A stretch of DNA of 64,000 bases from Primorskyibacter flagellatus (GCF_014638275.1 NZ_BMFJ01000004.1:62001-126000), one strand, 5' to 3'. Positions 17,971-26,601 are shown, counted from the first letter of the stretch. Numbers and translations are program-made. The notes: a model not told the origin generated them from the sequence alone.

Positions 17971-18022
17971 TGCTAGAACGAAAACGGCCTCTCGGGATGA
18001 TATGTCTCGGGGGGTCTTTTTT
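17971..18022 (+). ncRNA. Counter-transcribed RNA (incompatibility RNA) between repB and repC
   Basis: A short plus-strand RNA of about 50 nt, antisense to the repB-repC leader, is predicted from a good promoter and a terminator. In repABC plasmids such ctRNAs repress repC expression and determine incompatibility and copy number. The 3' half is a 12-bp stem, GGCCTCTCGGGA with TCTCGGGGGGTC (several G-U pairs in RNA), loop TGATATG, then six T. Start point is estimated from the -10 box. Confidence 0.75.
17986..18022 (+). terminator. Rho-independent terminator of the antisense RNA
   Basis: Stem 17986-17997 pairs with 18005-18016 (12 pairs, G-U included) around a 7-nt loop, followed by TTTTTT at 18017-18022. 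On the opposite strand the pairing is weaker, so the terminator acts on the plus-strand transcript. Confidence 0.8.
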
Positions 18023-18067
18023 ATGGAATTTGCCTCGGGTCGTGCCTCCTTGGTTGCTGCTCTCTGC

Positions 18068-19033
18068 TTATTCTCCGCGGGCCTTCAGCCAGTCGCGGTG
18101 AATCTCCGTCATGTTGTCGATCAGCCAGTCCTCGAACCCGTCCGTATGCGTCGCATCGAAGGTGAGGGTGGTTTTCCGACCCGACTTCTTTGCCTTGGCG
18201 AGCGGCTGTTCCGCACTGCCGATCAGGGTCGAAAGAGGGGTTTCGGGTCTGTTTTCGGGCTTGGGAGCGGTCAGCGCGGCAAGCGCGGCCTCAAATCGCT
18301 GATCGCTCGGCGCTTCGGACTGGGCCGTCAGTTTTCGGATCATCGTGCGCCGAACGTCGTTGCCCGCCGCGGACAGCCGGTCGGCCAGCGCAAGCCAGCG
18401 GTCGCGCCCGGCGGAAGGGGCGGGGCCGATCGCCTCGATCATCGACAGGGGGATGGTGTCGACCACGCTCAGCATGCGCGAGATCACCGTCTTGTCGATG
18501 TTGAGCGCGTCGCAGATCACCTTTCGGTCAAATCCGGATTCGCGCATCTGCCGGGCGAAGTTGGCCTTTTCGATGAACGTCAGGTCCCGGCGGGCGGTGT
18601 TTTCCTGCCCCTGCGCCACGACAAGATCGTGGTCGGAGAGGTCGCGGACCATCGCCTTGATCGGAATGCCAAGGGTGCGCAGCGCGGCGACGCGGCGCCG
18701 GCCGTAGACGATCTGATACCGCCCCTGGGACTGCGGGTCGGGGCGAAGCAGCACCGGTACCTGCTGGCCGTAGGTCCTGAGCGACTCGCGCAGGGACGCC
18801 ATGCCCTCCGGGTCCTCCTCCAGCCGGTCCTTCAGCCCGCCGGGGTCGATCCGGTCCGCCGTCACCTCGATCAGCGCGCGGCTTTTCAATTCGGCGATGG
18901 ACTGGCTGACGGCGCCGATGGCGCCCTTGGAATAGCGCGGGCGGGCGGGGGAGGGACCTTCGTTGACAGCTGTCAACTTCGCCTCGTCCTCCGGTGCGCC
19001 CATCAACCCCTTGAGAAGATCCTTGCGTGCCAT
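18068..19033 (-). CDS. repB: Plasmid partition protein RepB (ParB family)
   Basis: RepB binds parS and recruits RepA for segregation. The 321-residue protein begins with the RKDLLKGLM box typical of RepB, has the ParB nuclease-like/CTP-binding core with GQENTARRDLTFIEKA, and a helix-turn-helix region (ICDALNIDKTVISRMLS). It starts 1 bp after repA ends. The third parS palindrome lies in its own coding sequence, encoding LTAV in the N-terminal region. Confidence 0.96.
   Translation of the reverse strand: MARKDLLKGLMGAPEDEAKLTAVNEGPSPARPRYSKGAIGAVSQSIAELKSRALIEVTADRIDPGGLKDRLEEDPEGMASLRESLRTYGQQVPVLLRPDPQSQGRYQIVYGRRRVAALRTLGIPIKAMVRDLSDHDLVVAQGQENTARRDLTFIEKANFARQMRESGFDRKVICDALNIDKTVISRMLSVVDTIPLSMIEAIGPAPSAGRDRWLALADRLSAAGNDVRRTMIRKLTAQSEAPSDQRFEAALAALTAPKPENRPETPLSTLIGSAEQPLAKAKKSGRKTTLTFDATHTDGFEDWLIDNMTEIHRDWLKARGE
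18962..18977. promoter_or_regulatory. parS: parS partition site 3 (inside repB)
   Basis: Third exact copy of GTTGACAGCTGTCAAC, lying inside repB near its 5' end. A binding site within the gene for its own binding protein may allow RepB to spread over the operon. Confidence 0.9.
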
Positions 19034-19034
19034 G

Positions 19035-20210
19035 TCAGCGTCCCCATGCCTGCTGGATCAGCGCCTCGATCTCCCCGTTCACCGCGTCCAGGCTTTCGCG
19101 GGCCCTGTCGTAGGTGGTGCGGGTGAAGGCGCTTTTTTCCACTTCGTAGAGTGTCTGCTTGGTGATGCCCGCGTCGGAAATCGCAGTGGATTTCAGTACG
19201 GTGTGGTTCAGCACATGTTCCCCGAACATGGAGCGCATGAAGCTGACCATCTGGTTCTGCGGCCCGTCGCCGGGTTCATAGCGGGTCACGACATAGCGCA
19301 TCCAGTCGTAATCCATGTTGCCGCCGGCGTCGGAAACCACCCCGAGAAGGTTGGAGGTCATCAGCAGGAACTGGCACATCGACATGACGTCGAGCATCTG
19401 GGGATGCACGGTGACCAGCACGGCGGTGGCGGCGGACAGGGCGGACATGGTGAGGTATCCAAGCTGCGGCGGGCAGTCGATCACGACCAGATCGTAATCG
19501 GCTTCGACCTCCGCCAGCTTGTCGCCGACACGGGTGAAGAAAAGGGAACCGGAGCGTTCGGTCATCACGCGCGGGCTGTCATATTCGAACTCCATGAGGT
19601 CGAGATTGCCGGGGATGATGTCGAGATTGGTGAAGTAGCTTTTCTGGATCACGTCCCGAAGCGGGCAGGGGTCTTCGTAGCGGATCGCGTCGTAAAGGGT
19701 GCCGCCGTCGAGCAGGTCGAATTCCGGCTGGAACCCGTGCAGGGCAGAGAGCGAGGCCTGCGGGTCGAGGTCGATGGCGAGCACGCGGTACCCGTCGAGC
19801 GCGGCCTTCTGGGCGAGATGCGCGGCGGTGGTCGTCTTGCCGGAACCGCCCTTGAAGTTGATGACCGTCACAACCTGAAGGTGATCGCCATCCCGACGAC
19901 CGGGCCTGTAGGTGCCGGGCACCTTGGCGCCCTTTTCCAGCTGGACCCGCAGCGCCTGAATGTCTTCGGAGGTATAGTACCGGCGGCCGTTGCCGCGCAT
20001 TTCCACGTCCGGCGCCTTGCCGTCGAGGTGGAGCTTGCGGAGATAGCTGTCCTTCACGCCAAGCAGGTCGGCGACCTCACCGGCGGCGAACTTGCGCATC
20101 TCTTTCCGGGCGTTCGGGGGAAAAAGCTGGGCGCGGTGCTGCTGGAGCCGCTCGGAGAGCCGGGCGGCATGTTCACCGACAAGTCTGTCGATCCGTTCGT
20201 GACGGCGCAT
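19035..20210 (-). CDS. repA: Plasmid partition ATPase RepA (ParA family)
   Basis: RepA is the Walker-type ATPase that moves parS-RepB complexes and also represses its own operon. This 391-residue protein has an N-terminal HTH (FAAGEVADLLGVKDSYLRKL) typical of RepA, then the deviant Walker A KGGSGKTT (120-127), DLDPQASLS and VVIDCPPQLG motifs. It is the first gene of repABC. The 164 bp upstream (20211-20374) should contain the operon promoter; I see only a loose TTACG-CGTAA inverted repeat there. Confidence 0.96.
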   Translation of the reverse strand: MRRHERIDRLVGEHAARLSERLQQHRAQLFPPNARKEMRKFAAGEVADLLGVKDSYLRKLHLDGKAPDVEMRGNGRRYYTSEDIQALRVQLEKGAKVPGTYRPGRRDGDHLQVVTVINFKGGSGKTTTAAHLAQKAALDGYRVLAIDLDPQASLSALHGFQPEFDLLDGGTLYDAIRYEDPCPLRDVIQKSYFTNLDIIPGNLDLMEFEYDSPRVMTERSGSLFFTRVGDKLAEVEADYDLVVIDCPPQLGYLTMSALSAATAVLVTVHPQMLDVMSMCQFLLMTSNLLGVVSDAGGNMDYDWMRYVVTRYEPGDGPQNQMVSFMRSMFGEHVLNHTVLKSTAISDAGITKQTLYEVEKSAFTRTTYDRARESLDAVNGEIEALIQQAWGR

Positions 20211-20374
20211 GGCTGCTGGCCCCTCTTACGCATCCGGTTGTTACGGATTTTGCCGTTCTTATCGCTTCTTTGCGTAATTTGATGGGCGAGTTTCCAGATT
20301 CGGGCAAGAGGAATCTGCAAGGATTGGTGGTCTATCCTTGGTTTAGACACTTATCTGGGGTCGAATAACCACAT

Positions 20375-20791
20375 TCAGCGGTTCCAGCGGAGGATCGTGA
20401 GCTCCTCCATCTCCTGCATTTCGCGTTTTTCCTGGGCGCGGCGTTCTTCACGCAGATCCCGCAGTCGGACCGATTCATAGACCTTCTGTTCGCGGTATAG
20501 GTCGCGCAGCCGGTCTTCGTGGCGGCGCAGAACAGGGTCTATTTCGCGCATTTTCGCCTCGATCCGCCGGATCTGCTGCGTCACGGCCTGAACGAAGTCG
20601 GCGACGTAGGGCTGGGCTTCGATGCTTGAGACCTCGCGTTCGCGCTGCATCTTCTCGCGCAGTTCGTCGCGGGCCTTGCGGAGTTTTTCCATCTGGGACC
20701 GCGCATCCGCCATCTCGCGCGAGACCTGGTCGATGTCGAGCCCGCGGAGCCGTTCCATTAGGGCGAGGGCGCGGCGGCGTTTGGCGGACAT
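20375..20791 (-). CDS. Charged coiled-coil protein, FliJ candidate
   Basis: This 138-residue protein begins at MSAKRRRALALMERL; the ATG overlaps the stop of the preceding 84-residue gene. It is almost entirely highly charged helical coiled coil (heptads, many Arg/Glu/Lys) and lacks cysteine. Size and character fit FliJ, the export chaperone-escort stalk that works with FliI, and no other fliJ is seen in the window. FliJ normally sits next to fliI; here repABC separates them. The assignment is by composition and context, not by a diagnostic motif. Confidence 0.5.
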   Translation of the reverse strand: MSAKRRRALALMERLRGLDIDQVSREMADARSQMEKLRKARDELREKMQREREVSSIEAQPYVADFVQAVTQQIRRIEAKMREIDPVLRRHEDRLRDLYREQKVYESVRLRDLREERRAQEKREMQEMEELTILRWNR

Positions 20792-21045
20792 CAGTGACCC
20801 CCGGCATTCTTTTCCCCGTGCGCGCCGTCGGATGTTTCGCCGCGCTGTTCGAGGATCTTGTTGCGCATCTTCGTCAGGACGTCCTGGGGCAGGGCGACGT
20901 AGGATCCGGGCCAGGTCGCGCGGACGGGGGCGAAAGGATCGTCGCCGCCCTCGGGCTTGGACTCCTCGCTGCCGCCGCCCGCTGCGAAAACGGGGCCCGC
21001 GAGGGACCCCGATATCGCAATCGCAAGGAGAGTGGCGCGGATCAT
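20791..21045 (-). CDS. Small exported protein of the motA operon, unknown function
   Basis: This 84-residue protein has a Sec signal peptide (cleavage after about residue 21, VFA-A), an acidic linker, and a short conserved-looking core (DPFAPVRATWPGSYVALPQDVL, broken by eye into PFAPVR and WPGSYVALP). It overlaps motA (ATGA) and the coiled-coil gene downstream. The location suggests a periplasmic accessory of the stator or basal body. I do not recognise the family. Confidence 0.6.
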   Translation of the reverse strand: MIRATLLAIAISGSLAGPVFAAGGGSEESKPEGGDDPFAPVRATWPGSYVALPQDVLTKMRNKILEQRGETSDGAHGEKNAGGH

Positions 21046-21908
21046 GCTGCCGGGAGTTCCTTGAGGCTGGCCTCGACCTGATAGAAGTCGGGCTGCATGC
21101 GGGAGGGGATGTTGCCGCGGCCGATCTCGATGCAGATGTTGGGCGGGTGGCTGGCGACCATGGCGACAAAGATATCGCGGATGACGTTGTAGATCGCGGC
21201 GTCCTCTTCCTCGATCTGGGTGAGGCGGCCGGCGATCGGCTGGACGATACAATAGGCCAGGAACACGCCGAGGAAGGTCCCGACGAGCGCGCCGCCGATC
21301 ATTGCGCCCAGAACCTCGGGCGGCTGGTCGATGGAGCTCATCGTCTTGATGACGCCGAGAACGGCCGCGACGATCCCGATGGCGGGCAGGCCGTCGGCCA
21401 TGGCCTGAATGGCGTGGGCGGATTCGAGCGCCTCGTGGTGATGCTTCTTGATCTTGCGGTTGATGACGTCTTCGGTGCCGTACTTGTCGTCGAACTGCAT
21501 GGAGAGCATGCGGAAGCTGTCGCGGATCAGGTCCAGCGCGAAGTGGTCCTTCTTGATCTTGGGATAGCGGCCGAAGATCTCGGACGCATCCGGGTTCTCG
21601 ATATGGTCGTCGAGCGCGAGGATCCCCTTGGCCTTGTAGATGCGGGTGAGTTCGAACATCAGCGAGAGGATGTCGCTGTAGTCCTGCGACTTCCACTTGT
21701 TGCCCTTGATGACCTTGCCGACGCCGCCGGCCGCCTTCTTGAGGATCGAGAAGGAGTTGGCGATGACCAGCGCGCCGACGGAGGCGCCGATGATCATCAT
21801 GCCTTCGTAGGGCAGGGCGTGCAGCACGATGTCCATCTTGCCGCCGGACAGCATGAAGCCGCCAAAGACAAGGCCGAAGACCATCGCCAGTCCGAGGAAC
21901 AACGTCAT
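21042..21908 (-). CDS. motA: Flagellar stator protein MotA
   Basis: MotA (288 residues) forms the stator ion channel with MotB and presses on FliG. Four membrane segments are visible (start; about 35-55; GLPAIGIVAAVLGVI; GALVGTFLGVFLAYCI), with the large cytoplasmic loop between the second and third. Length is normal. motA is apart from motB (27442), with genes for flagellar glycosylation and regulators between them on the other strand. An AGGTGA box precedes the ATG. Confidence 0.96.
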   Translation of the reverse strand: MTLFLGLAMVFGLVFGGFMLSGGKMDIVLHALPYEGMMIIGASVGALVIANSFSILKKAAGGVGKVIKGNKWKSQDYSDILSLMFELTRIYKAKGILALDDHIENPDASEIFGRYPKIKKDHFALDLIRDSFRMLSMQFDDKYGTEDVINRKIKKHHHEALESAHAIQAMADGLPAIGIVAAVLGVIKTMSSIDQPPEVLGAMIGGALVGTFLGVFLAYCIVQPIAGRLTQIEEEDAAIYNVIRDIFVAMVASHPPNICIEIGRGNIPSRMQPDFYQVEASLKELPAA

Positions 21909-21986
21909 GTGAGATCACCTGTGCTTGCTGCTGCCCGATTTGTTCGGGATTGTTGGATTTCACCATATGTATAATTGACACGGGAT

Positions 21987-22005
21987 CAAGTATAAACAAG
22001 AATAG
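21987..22005. promoter_or_regulatory. Tandem CAAGTATA / CAAGAATAG element between motA and the divergent operon
   Basis: Two 8-bp elements, CAAGTATA (21987-21994) and CAAGAATA (21997-22004), repeat with a 10-bp period, the spacing expected for an OmpR-family dimer. They overlap a TTGACA (21975-21980) - 17 bp - AAGAAT promoter that would serve the plus-strand operon. The same element recurs in other flagellar promoters. Confidence 0.6.
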
Positions 22006-22041
22006 ATGGCGATTGTTTCTTGCTATGGATGGGGCGGTTTG

Positions 22042-23280
22042 ATGCAGCGACCGGACAAACTGGCGTACTTCCTCGAGGCGGATCAACTGGCTGGCGTCTT
22101 CGCGGAATGGCCGGACGAGATGAACGTGGTGCTGTGCCTGGACGAGTCGGGCGGCTGCGAGGTCATCGCCTATCACCAGGCCGAGGGGCGCGGGGTGCTG
22201 CGCAAGGTCGCCTCGGTCATGGAGCGTCCGCTTGGCAAGTTCATCGTGGTGCCCGAGATCAAGGGCTACCCGACGCGCAAGGTGCTGTTTTCGGAAGAAC
22301 AGAAGATGCTGTCGCTGGTCGCGGGTCTGTACGACCTGCCGGAAACCGCGACGGATTACGCGATCAACTACCGGTTCGCGCTGGAACAGGGTCTGGATCC
22401 GGAGACGATGAAGCGCCCGGAGTCCCGCAAGACGGCGGAGGTCATCACCCCCGCCTTCCGCCATCGCGAGGTCGGAGAGATCACCGCCGCCGCCACGACC
22501 TTTGCCACCGCCGCGCCGCTGGTGGCGACCCGTGCCGCCAATGGCGCGCGTCCGGCGTCGGTGCGTCCGCGGCTGCGGCTGTCCATGGGCGGACTGAAGA
22601 AGCCCAAGCCCGAGCCGGTGGTCGTCGCCGCCCCCGCGCCGGAGCCGAAGTTCCCGACCGGCTATGTTCCGGCGGACGGTCTGGGGCGGGACGAATGCCA
22701 TTTCTTCGACGGCCAGCTGTTCGAGCAGGACGACTGCATCCGCATCGTGATCTCGCGCGACCGGATGAGCGTGCGCACGGTGCCCGTGCGGGTGAACGAG
22801 GTGCTGTTCCGCGACGACTTCTCGCGCTTCATGATCCCGCGCGAGGTGCTGTCGGGCTGGCGGCCCGGTGATGCCGCGGTGCTGGACGTGCCGGTGGAGC
22901 AGTTCCCGGCGTCGCTGGTGCGGCGGTTCCAGCAGTTCGCGCGCCATGGCGAGGTCACTGTGACGGCCAAGGGCGTCTTCATCGCGCCGGGTGGCAAGAT
23001 CGAAGGGTGGAAGCCGCTGGAGGCGAAACCCAAGCCGCTGCTGCGCCGGGTGGTGACGCCGCTGCGCGCGGCGATGCTGGCGCTGATCGGGGTCGGCGCG
23101 ATCACCGGAGCGCTGCTGTCCACGGCGCAGGAGAACGGCCAGCAGCTTGGCGCGGACTGGTCGATCTTTGGCGGATCCGAGGCGACGGCGGAGGATCCCG
23201 AGGTGACGCGGCGTCTTGGCACGCCGCTTGATCTTCTGGGCACGATGACGCGAGAGGCGGCGCAGGGGGCCAGCCGATGA
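22042..23280 (+). CDS. Flagellar-cluster protein of unknown function with C-terminal membrane anchor
   Basis: This 412-residue protein starts at MQRPDKLAYFL, behind GGGGCGG; an ATG at 22006 in frame would lie inside the promoter element and lacks a ribosome site. The N-terminal 110 residues look like a folded domain. A Pro/Ala-rich linker follows, then a second domain with FFDGQLFEQDDCIR, and one membrane helix (AAMLALIGVGAITGALL) near the C-terminus. It overlaps the next gene (ATGA). The topology suggests a membrane-anchored cytoplasmic protein. I do not recognise the family; the context suggests a role in flagellar placement or glycosylation. Confidence 0.6.
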   Translation: MQRPDKLAYFLEADQLAGVFAEWPDEMNVVLCLDESGGCEVIAYHQAEGRGVLRKVASVMERPLGKFIVVPEIKGYPTRKVLFSEEQKMLSLVAGLYDLPETATDYAINYRFALEQGLDPETMKRPESRKTAEVITPAFRHREVGEITAAATTFATAAPLVATRAANGARPASVRPRLRLSMGGLKKPKPEPVVVAAPAPEPKFPTGYVPADGLGRDECHFFDGQLFEQDDCIRIVISRDRMSVRTVPVRVNEVLFRDDFSRFMIPREVLSGWRPGDAAVLDVPVEQFPASLVRRFQQFARHGEVTVTAKGVFIAPGGKIEGWKPLEAKPKPLLRRVVTPLRAAMLALIGVGAITGALLSTAQENGQQLGADWSIFGGSEATAEDPEVTRRLGTPLDLLGTMTREAAQGASR

Positions 23281-24623
23281 AATGCGCCGTCATCACGCCG
23301 GTCGGTCCGGGGCATGAGGCGCATGTCGCGGGAGTGAGCGGGGCCTCGCTCGGGGTCGCGAAGGCCTATGGCATGGGCCCGTTCACCGAGATCGACCATT
23401 ACGTGATGGACGACACGAAGGGCGAACACGGCCGGTCCAACCGCCGCAACGATGCGCTGAAGCAGGCGCTCGGGGCGGGGGTGGACTGGGTGTTCTTCCT
23501 CGACGCGGACGACCGGATCACCCCGAATGCGTTCGAGGTCTTCGGCAAGGTCATCGCGGCGGAGCCGGATCTGGATGCGGTCTGGGGCCTGATCTGCACC
23601 ACCCGCGACGACAGGGACATGGACCTGCGCGAGGAGCAGCCCGCGAGCCTGGACACGCGGGACGACCTTCTGGCCTATCCGCCGTATCTTTCGCTGAACA
23701 TCGGGCATTTCGTGCGTACCGCCTGTGCCGCCGCGGTCGGGTTCGATCCGGAGATGAACGCGGGCGAGGACTTCAAGTATTACTTCGCGCTGTGGCGGGA
23801 GTACCGCTGCGCCAAGCGGCCCGAGATTTTCTACATCAACCGGCAGGGCGAACATTCGTCCGGTCCGCGCGGGGCCACCGGGCGGGACTGGTCGGTCAGC
23901 GTGACGGATCAGTGGCGCGACGAACTGCGGGGGTCGCGGATCTATGTCGACCTGCGCGACGCCGCCGGCGCGACCGAGGCGCGGATGCGTCTGACCAACC
24001 CGACCGACATCATCCAGAGCGAGCATGCGAGCGGGCGGTTCTTCGAGGCCGGGTCGCTGGAGAAGCTGCGCCGCCTGCTGAAGTCCGACAATCCCAGCAT
24101 CGTGGAGGTCGGCGCGAACATCGGCAATCACGTCGTCTGGTACGGCAAGCACCTGAACCCGGCGCGGATCTATCCGGTCGAGCCGAACCCCGAGGCGCTG
24201 GCGATCCTCGAGGACAATATCCAGGTCAACGGCATCGACGGCTATATCGACCGGCGCGGCATGGGGTACGGCGCGGGGCGGGGCAACGGGCGGTTCCGGA
24301 CGCAGACGGAGAATGCCGACAACCTCGGCGCGACCTTCCTTGTTCAGGACGACGAGGGCGGGATCGAGACACGCAGTCTCGACGAGCTCATGGGTGATGC
24401 GCCGGTGGACTTCATCAAGATCGATGCCGAGGGGATGGAGTTCGACGTGCTGGAAGGCGCGGCCGGGGTGATCGAGCGCAACAGGCCGGTTATCTGGGTC
24501 GAGGTGAAGCGCGAGAACATGCTCGGCTTTGCGCAGACGTGGTGCAAGCAGGCCGGTTACCGGATCGTGGACAGCACCCCCTACATCAACACCATCGACT
24601 ATTTCGCAGTGCCGAAGGAGTGA
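23277..24623 (+). CDS. Two-domain glycosyltransferase - FkbM-type methyltransferase
   Basis: This 448-residue fusion protein has an N-terminal GT-A-like glycosyltransferase domain (ITPVGPGHE start; FFLDADDRI as the DXD metal site around residue 80) and a C-terminal SAM methyltransferase of the FkbM type (IVEVGANIGNH as SAM loop; VDFIKIDAEGMEFDVLEGA). It starts within the end of the preceding gene and is followed 1 bp later by the FlmG-like gene. The pairing with an FlmG-like enzyme in a flagellar cluster suggests building and O-methylating a glycan on flagellin. Substrates cannot be read from sequence. Confidence 0.8.
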   Translation: MKCAVITPVGPGHEAHVAGVSGASLGVAKAYGMGPFTEIDHYVMDDTKGEHGRSNRRNDALKQALGAGVDWVFFLDADDRITPNAFEVFGKVIAAEPDLDAVWGLICTTRDDRDMDLREEQPASLDTRDDLLAYPPYLSLNIGHFVRTACAAAVGFDPEMNAGEDFKYYFALWREYRCAKRPEIFYINRQGEHSSGPRGATGRDWSVSVTDQWRDELRGSRIYVDLRDAAGATEARMRLTNPTDIIQSEHASGRFFEAGSLEKLRRLLKSDNPSIVEVGANIGNHVVWYGKHLNPARIYPVEPNPEALAILEDNIQVNGIDGYIDRRGMGYGAGRGNGRFRTQTENADNLGATFLVQDDEGGIETRSLDELMGDAPVDFIKIDAEGMEFDVLEGAAGVIERNRPVIWVEVKRENMLGFAQTWCKQAGYRIVDSTPYINTIDYFAVPKE

Positions 24624-24624
24624 C

Positions 24625-26484
24625 ATGACCGATACAGCCCTGTCCCGCAAGGATCGCCGCGTCATGATCGCCAAGGCCGCCAAGGCCTACGGGATCAAGG
24701 GGCAGGAATCCCTCGACCTGCACGAGGCCTACCAGGCGCTTGGCCAGAACAACGTCATGAAGGCGGTGCAGCTGGCGCATCCGATCACACTGAGCCATCC
24801 GAAGTCCGTGCACGCCTGGATCGTCATGGGCGGCGCGGCGCTTGCACAGCGCGAGGGTGCGACGGCGGAGGCGTTCTTCCAGCGCGCGCTGGACTTCGCG
24901 CCCAGTGAATCCGCCGCGCTGGTCGGACTGGCCAAGGCGCATGTGCTGCAGGTCCAGCCGGAACAGGCGGTGCAGGTCGCGGCCCGTGCCTTTGCCGCGG
25001 GGGCGACGGAGAAGGGGCTGATCGCGCTCTACATGGAGCTGATGTCGGAGATGGGCCGCATCCAGGCCGCGACGGAGATCGTCGCGCCGGTGATCGCGGA
25101 CCTGAACGACGCGCATCTGTGTCTGCGGCTGGCGGAAATGCTGATCGACATCGAGGAGACCGGCAAGGCCGCCTACTGGCTGGACCGGGCGTGGCGTCTG
25201 TCGCCGGAGCCCGAGATCTATCGCATCGGCCGTCTGCGCGGGCTGGTCTATGGACGCCGCCACGAGGCAGCGGAGCAGCTGGCCGACGAATTGCTGGCGG
25301 ATCCGAAGACGCAGGATCGCGATACCGTTGCGGTCTACAAGGTGCTGCTGATGCGCCTGACCGGCCGGCCCGAAGCGGCGCTGGAGCTGGCGGAGAGCTA
25401 TGAATTCGCAAGTGCCGAACGCTATGGCGAGATGCGCGGCGTGGTGGCGAACATCCTGCAGGATCTGGGGCGCGAGCCGGAGGCCGACGCCGCCTATGTC
25501 GAGGGCATGCATGTCACCGGCACTCCGCTGAAGGTCGCCAAGGCCTATGGCGCCTACCTGATGCGGCGGGGCGATTTCGCGCAGGGGTCCGAGCAGTTCT
25601 CCAACCGGCTGGAGGTCGGGGCGCGACGCTATATTCCCTATGAAAACTCCGCGCCCGAGAACCTGTCCGCGCAGGACAGGATCGTCTGGATCGGCGAGCA
25701 GGGGATCGGCGACCAGCTGGCGCTTCTGTCGCTGCTGAAGGTCGCCCCGGTCGATACCGCCAGGGTGGCGATGTCGCTGGTCACGGATGCGCGTCTGGTG
25801 AAGGGGCTGGCGGGCAACGGCTTTGGCTTCGACGTGATCGACCGGCGGATCTTTACCTCGGAACCGCAGCAGGTCACGCCGAAGCAGCTGGTCTATATCG
25901 GCGACCTCGTCCGCTATATCGACCCGGCGGACCGCGCGGCGCATCAGGGCGGCTGGCTGAGCCCGGACATGGCCCGGATGCAGCACCTGCGCGACAAGTA
26001 CGACAGGCTGGCGAAAGGCGGGCCGGTGATCGGGGTCGCCTGGGCCTCCGGATCGATGATGGGGCACCTGCGGTCGGTGAAGCTGATGGACCTGCTGGAG
26101 TCGGTGCCGGAAGGGGCGCTGGTGGTGAACCTGCAGTACGGCGACTGCAAGGTGGCGATCGAGGCGGCGCAGAAGGCGCGGCCCGGCGTCACCATCCTGC
26201 AGGATCCTGAGATCGACCAGATGAAGGATCTTGCCGGGTTCTTCGCGCAGGTCGCGGCCATGGACCGGGTGCTGACCATCGACAACACGACGGCGCATGT
26301 CGCCGGTGCGCTTGGCCATCCCGATACTCATGTGCTGATCCCGACCGGGTCGGAATGCATGTGGTACTGGGGGCTGGAAGGCACGCGGGACCCCTGGTAC
26401 GGCAACCTGACCCTTTACCGGCAGGAGAAGCTGGGCCAGTGGGACAAACCCCTGTCCATGATGCGTCAGACCGTGTGTCCTTGA
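24625..26484 (+). CDS. TPR-glycosyltransferase, FlmG-like flagellin glycosyltransferase candidate
   Basis: This 619-residue protein starts at the ATG behind GAAGGAG. Residues about 25-340 are TPR-like helical repeats (RALDFAPSESAALVGLAKAH and similar). Residues about 350-619 are a GT-B/OGT-like domain with the characteristic VLTIDNTTAHVAGALG and the closing DPWYGNLTLYRQ. This two-part build is that of Caulobacter FlmG, which transfers pseudaminic acid to flagellins through TPR contact. Three flagellins lie 20 kb downstream. The donor sugar and real substrate are not shown here. Confidence 0.75.
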   Translation: MTDTALSRKDRRVMIAKAAKAYGIKGQESLDLHEAYQALGQNNVMKAVQLAHPITLSHPKSVHAWIVMGGAALAQREGATAEAFFQRALDFAPSESAALVGLAKAHVLQVQPEQAVQVAARAFAAGATEKGLIALYMELMSEMGRIQAATEIVAPVIADLNDAHLCLRLAEMLIDIEETGKAAYWLDRAWRLSPEPEIYRIGRLRGLVYGRRHEAAEQLADELLADPKTQDRDTVAVYKVLLMRLTGRPEAALELAESYEFASAERYGEMRGVVANILQDLGREPEADAAYVEGMHVTGTPLKVAKAYGAYLMRRGDFAQGSEQFSNRLEVGARRYIPYENSAPENLSAQDRIVWIGEQGIGDQLALLSLLKVAPVDTARVAMSLVTDARLVKGLAGNGFGFDVIDRRIFTSEPQQVTPKQLVYIGDLVRYIDPADRAAHQGGWLSPDMARMQHLRDKYDRLAKGGPVIGVAWASGSMMGHLRSVKLMDLLESVPEGALVVNLQYGDCKVAIEAAQKARPGVTILQDPEIDQMKDLAGFFAQVAAMDRVLTIDNTTAHVAGALGHPDTHVLIPTGSECMWYWGLEGTRDPWYGNLTLYRQEKLGQWDKPLSMMRQTVCP

Positions 26485-26554
26485 CCTTTCCGCAACAGAT
26501 CTTGGCCGGGTCATGAAAAAAGCGCAACGTATAACCCCCTTTAACCTTGATGGG

Positions 26555-26564
26555 CTATTTCTTG
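26555..26564. promoter_or_regulatory. CTATTTCTTG element before the first MucR-like gene
   Basis: This is the reverse complement of CAAGAAATAG, which also occurs at 54931-54940 upstream of fliL. It lies 38 bp before the ATG at 26602, in the 117-bp gap after the FlmG-like gene. Confidence 0.4.
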
Positions 26565-26601
26565 CTCAGCACGGCGCGGATCAGCGCGCGACAAGGGACT
26601 G

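Noticed and set aside
22006..22041. ATG at 22006 as the start of the 22042 gene
   Set aside because: It lies immediately behind the -10/CAAGAATAG element, has no ribosome site, and the 11 extra residues do not look coding.
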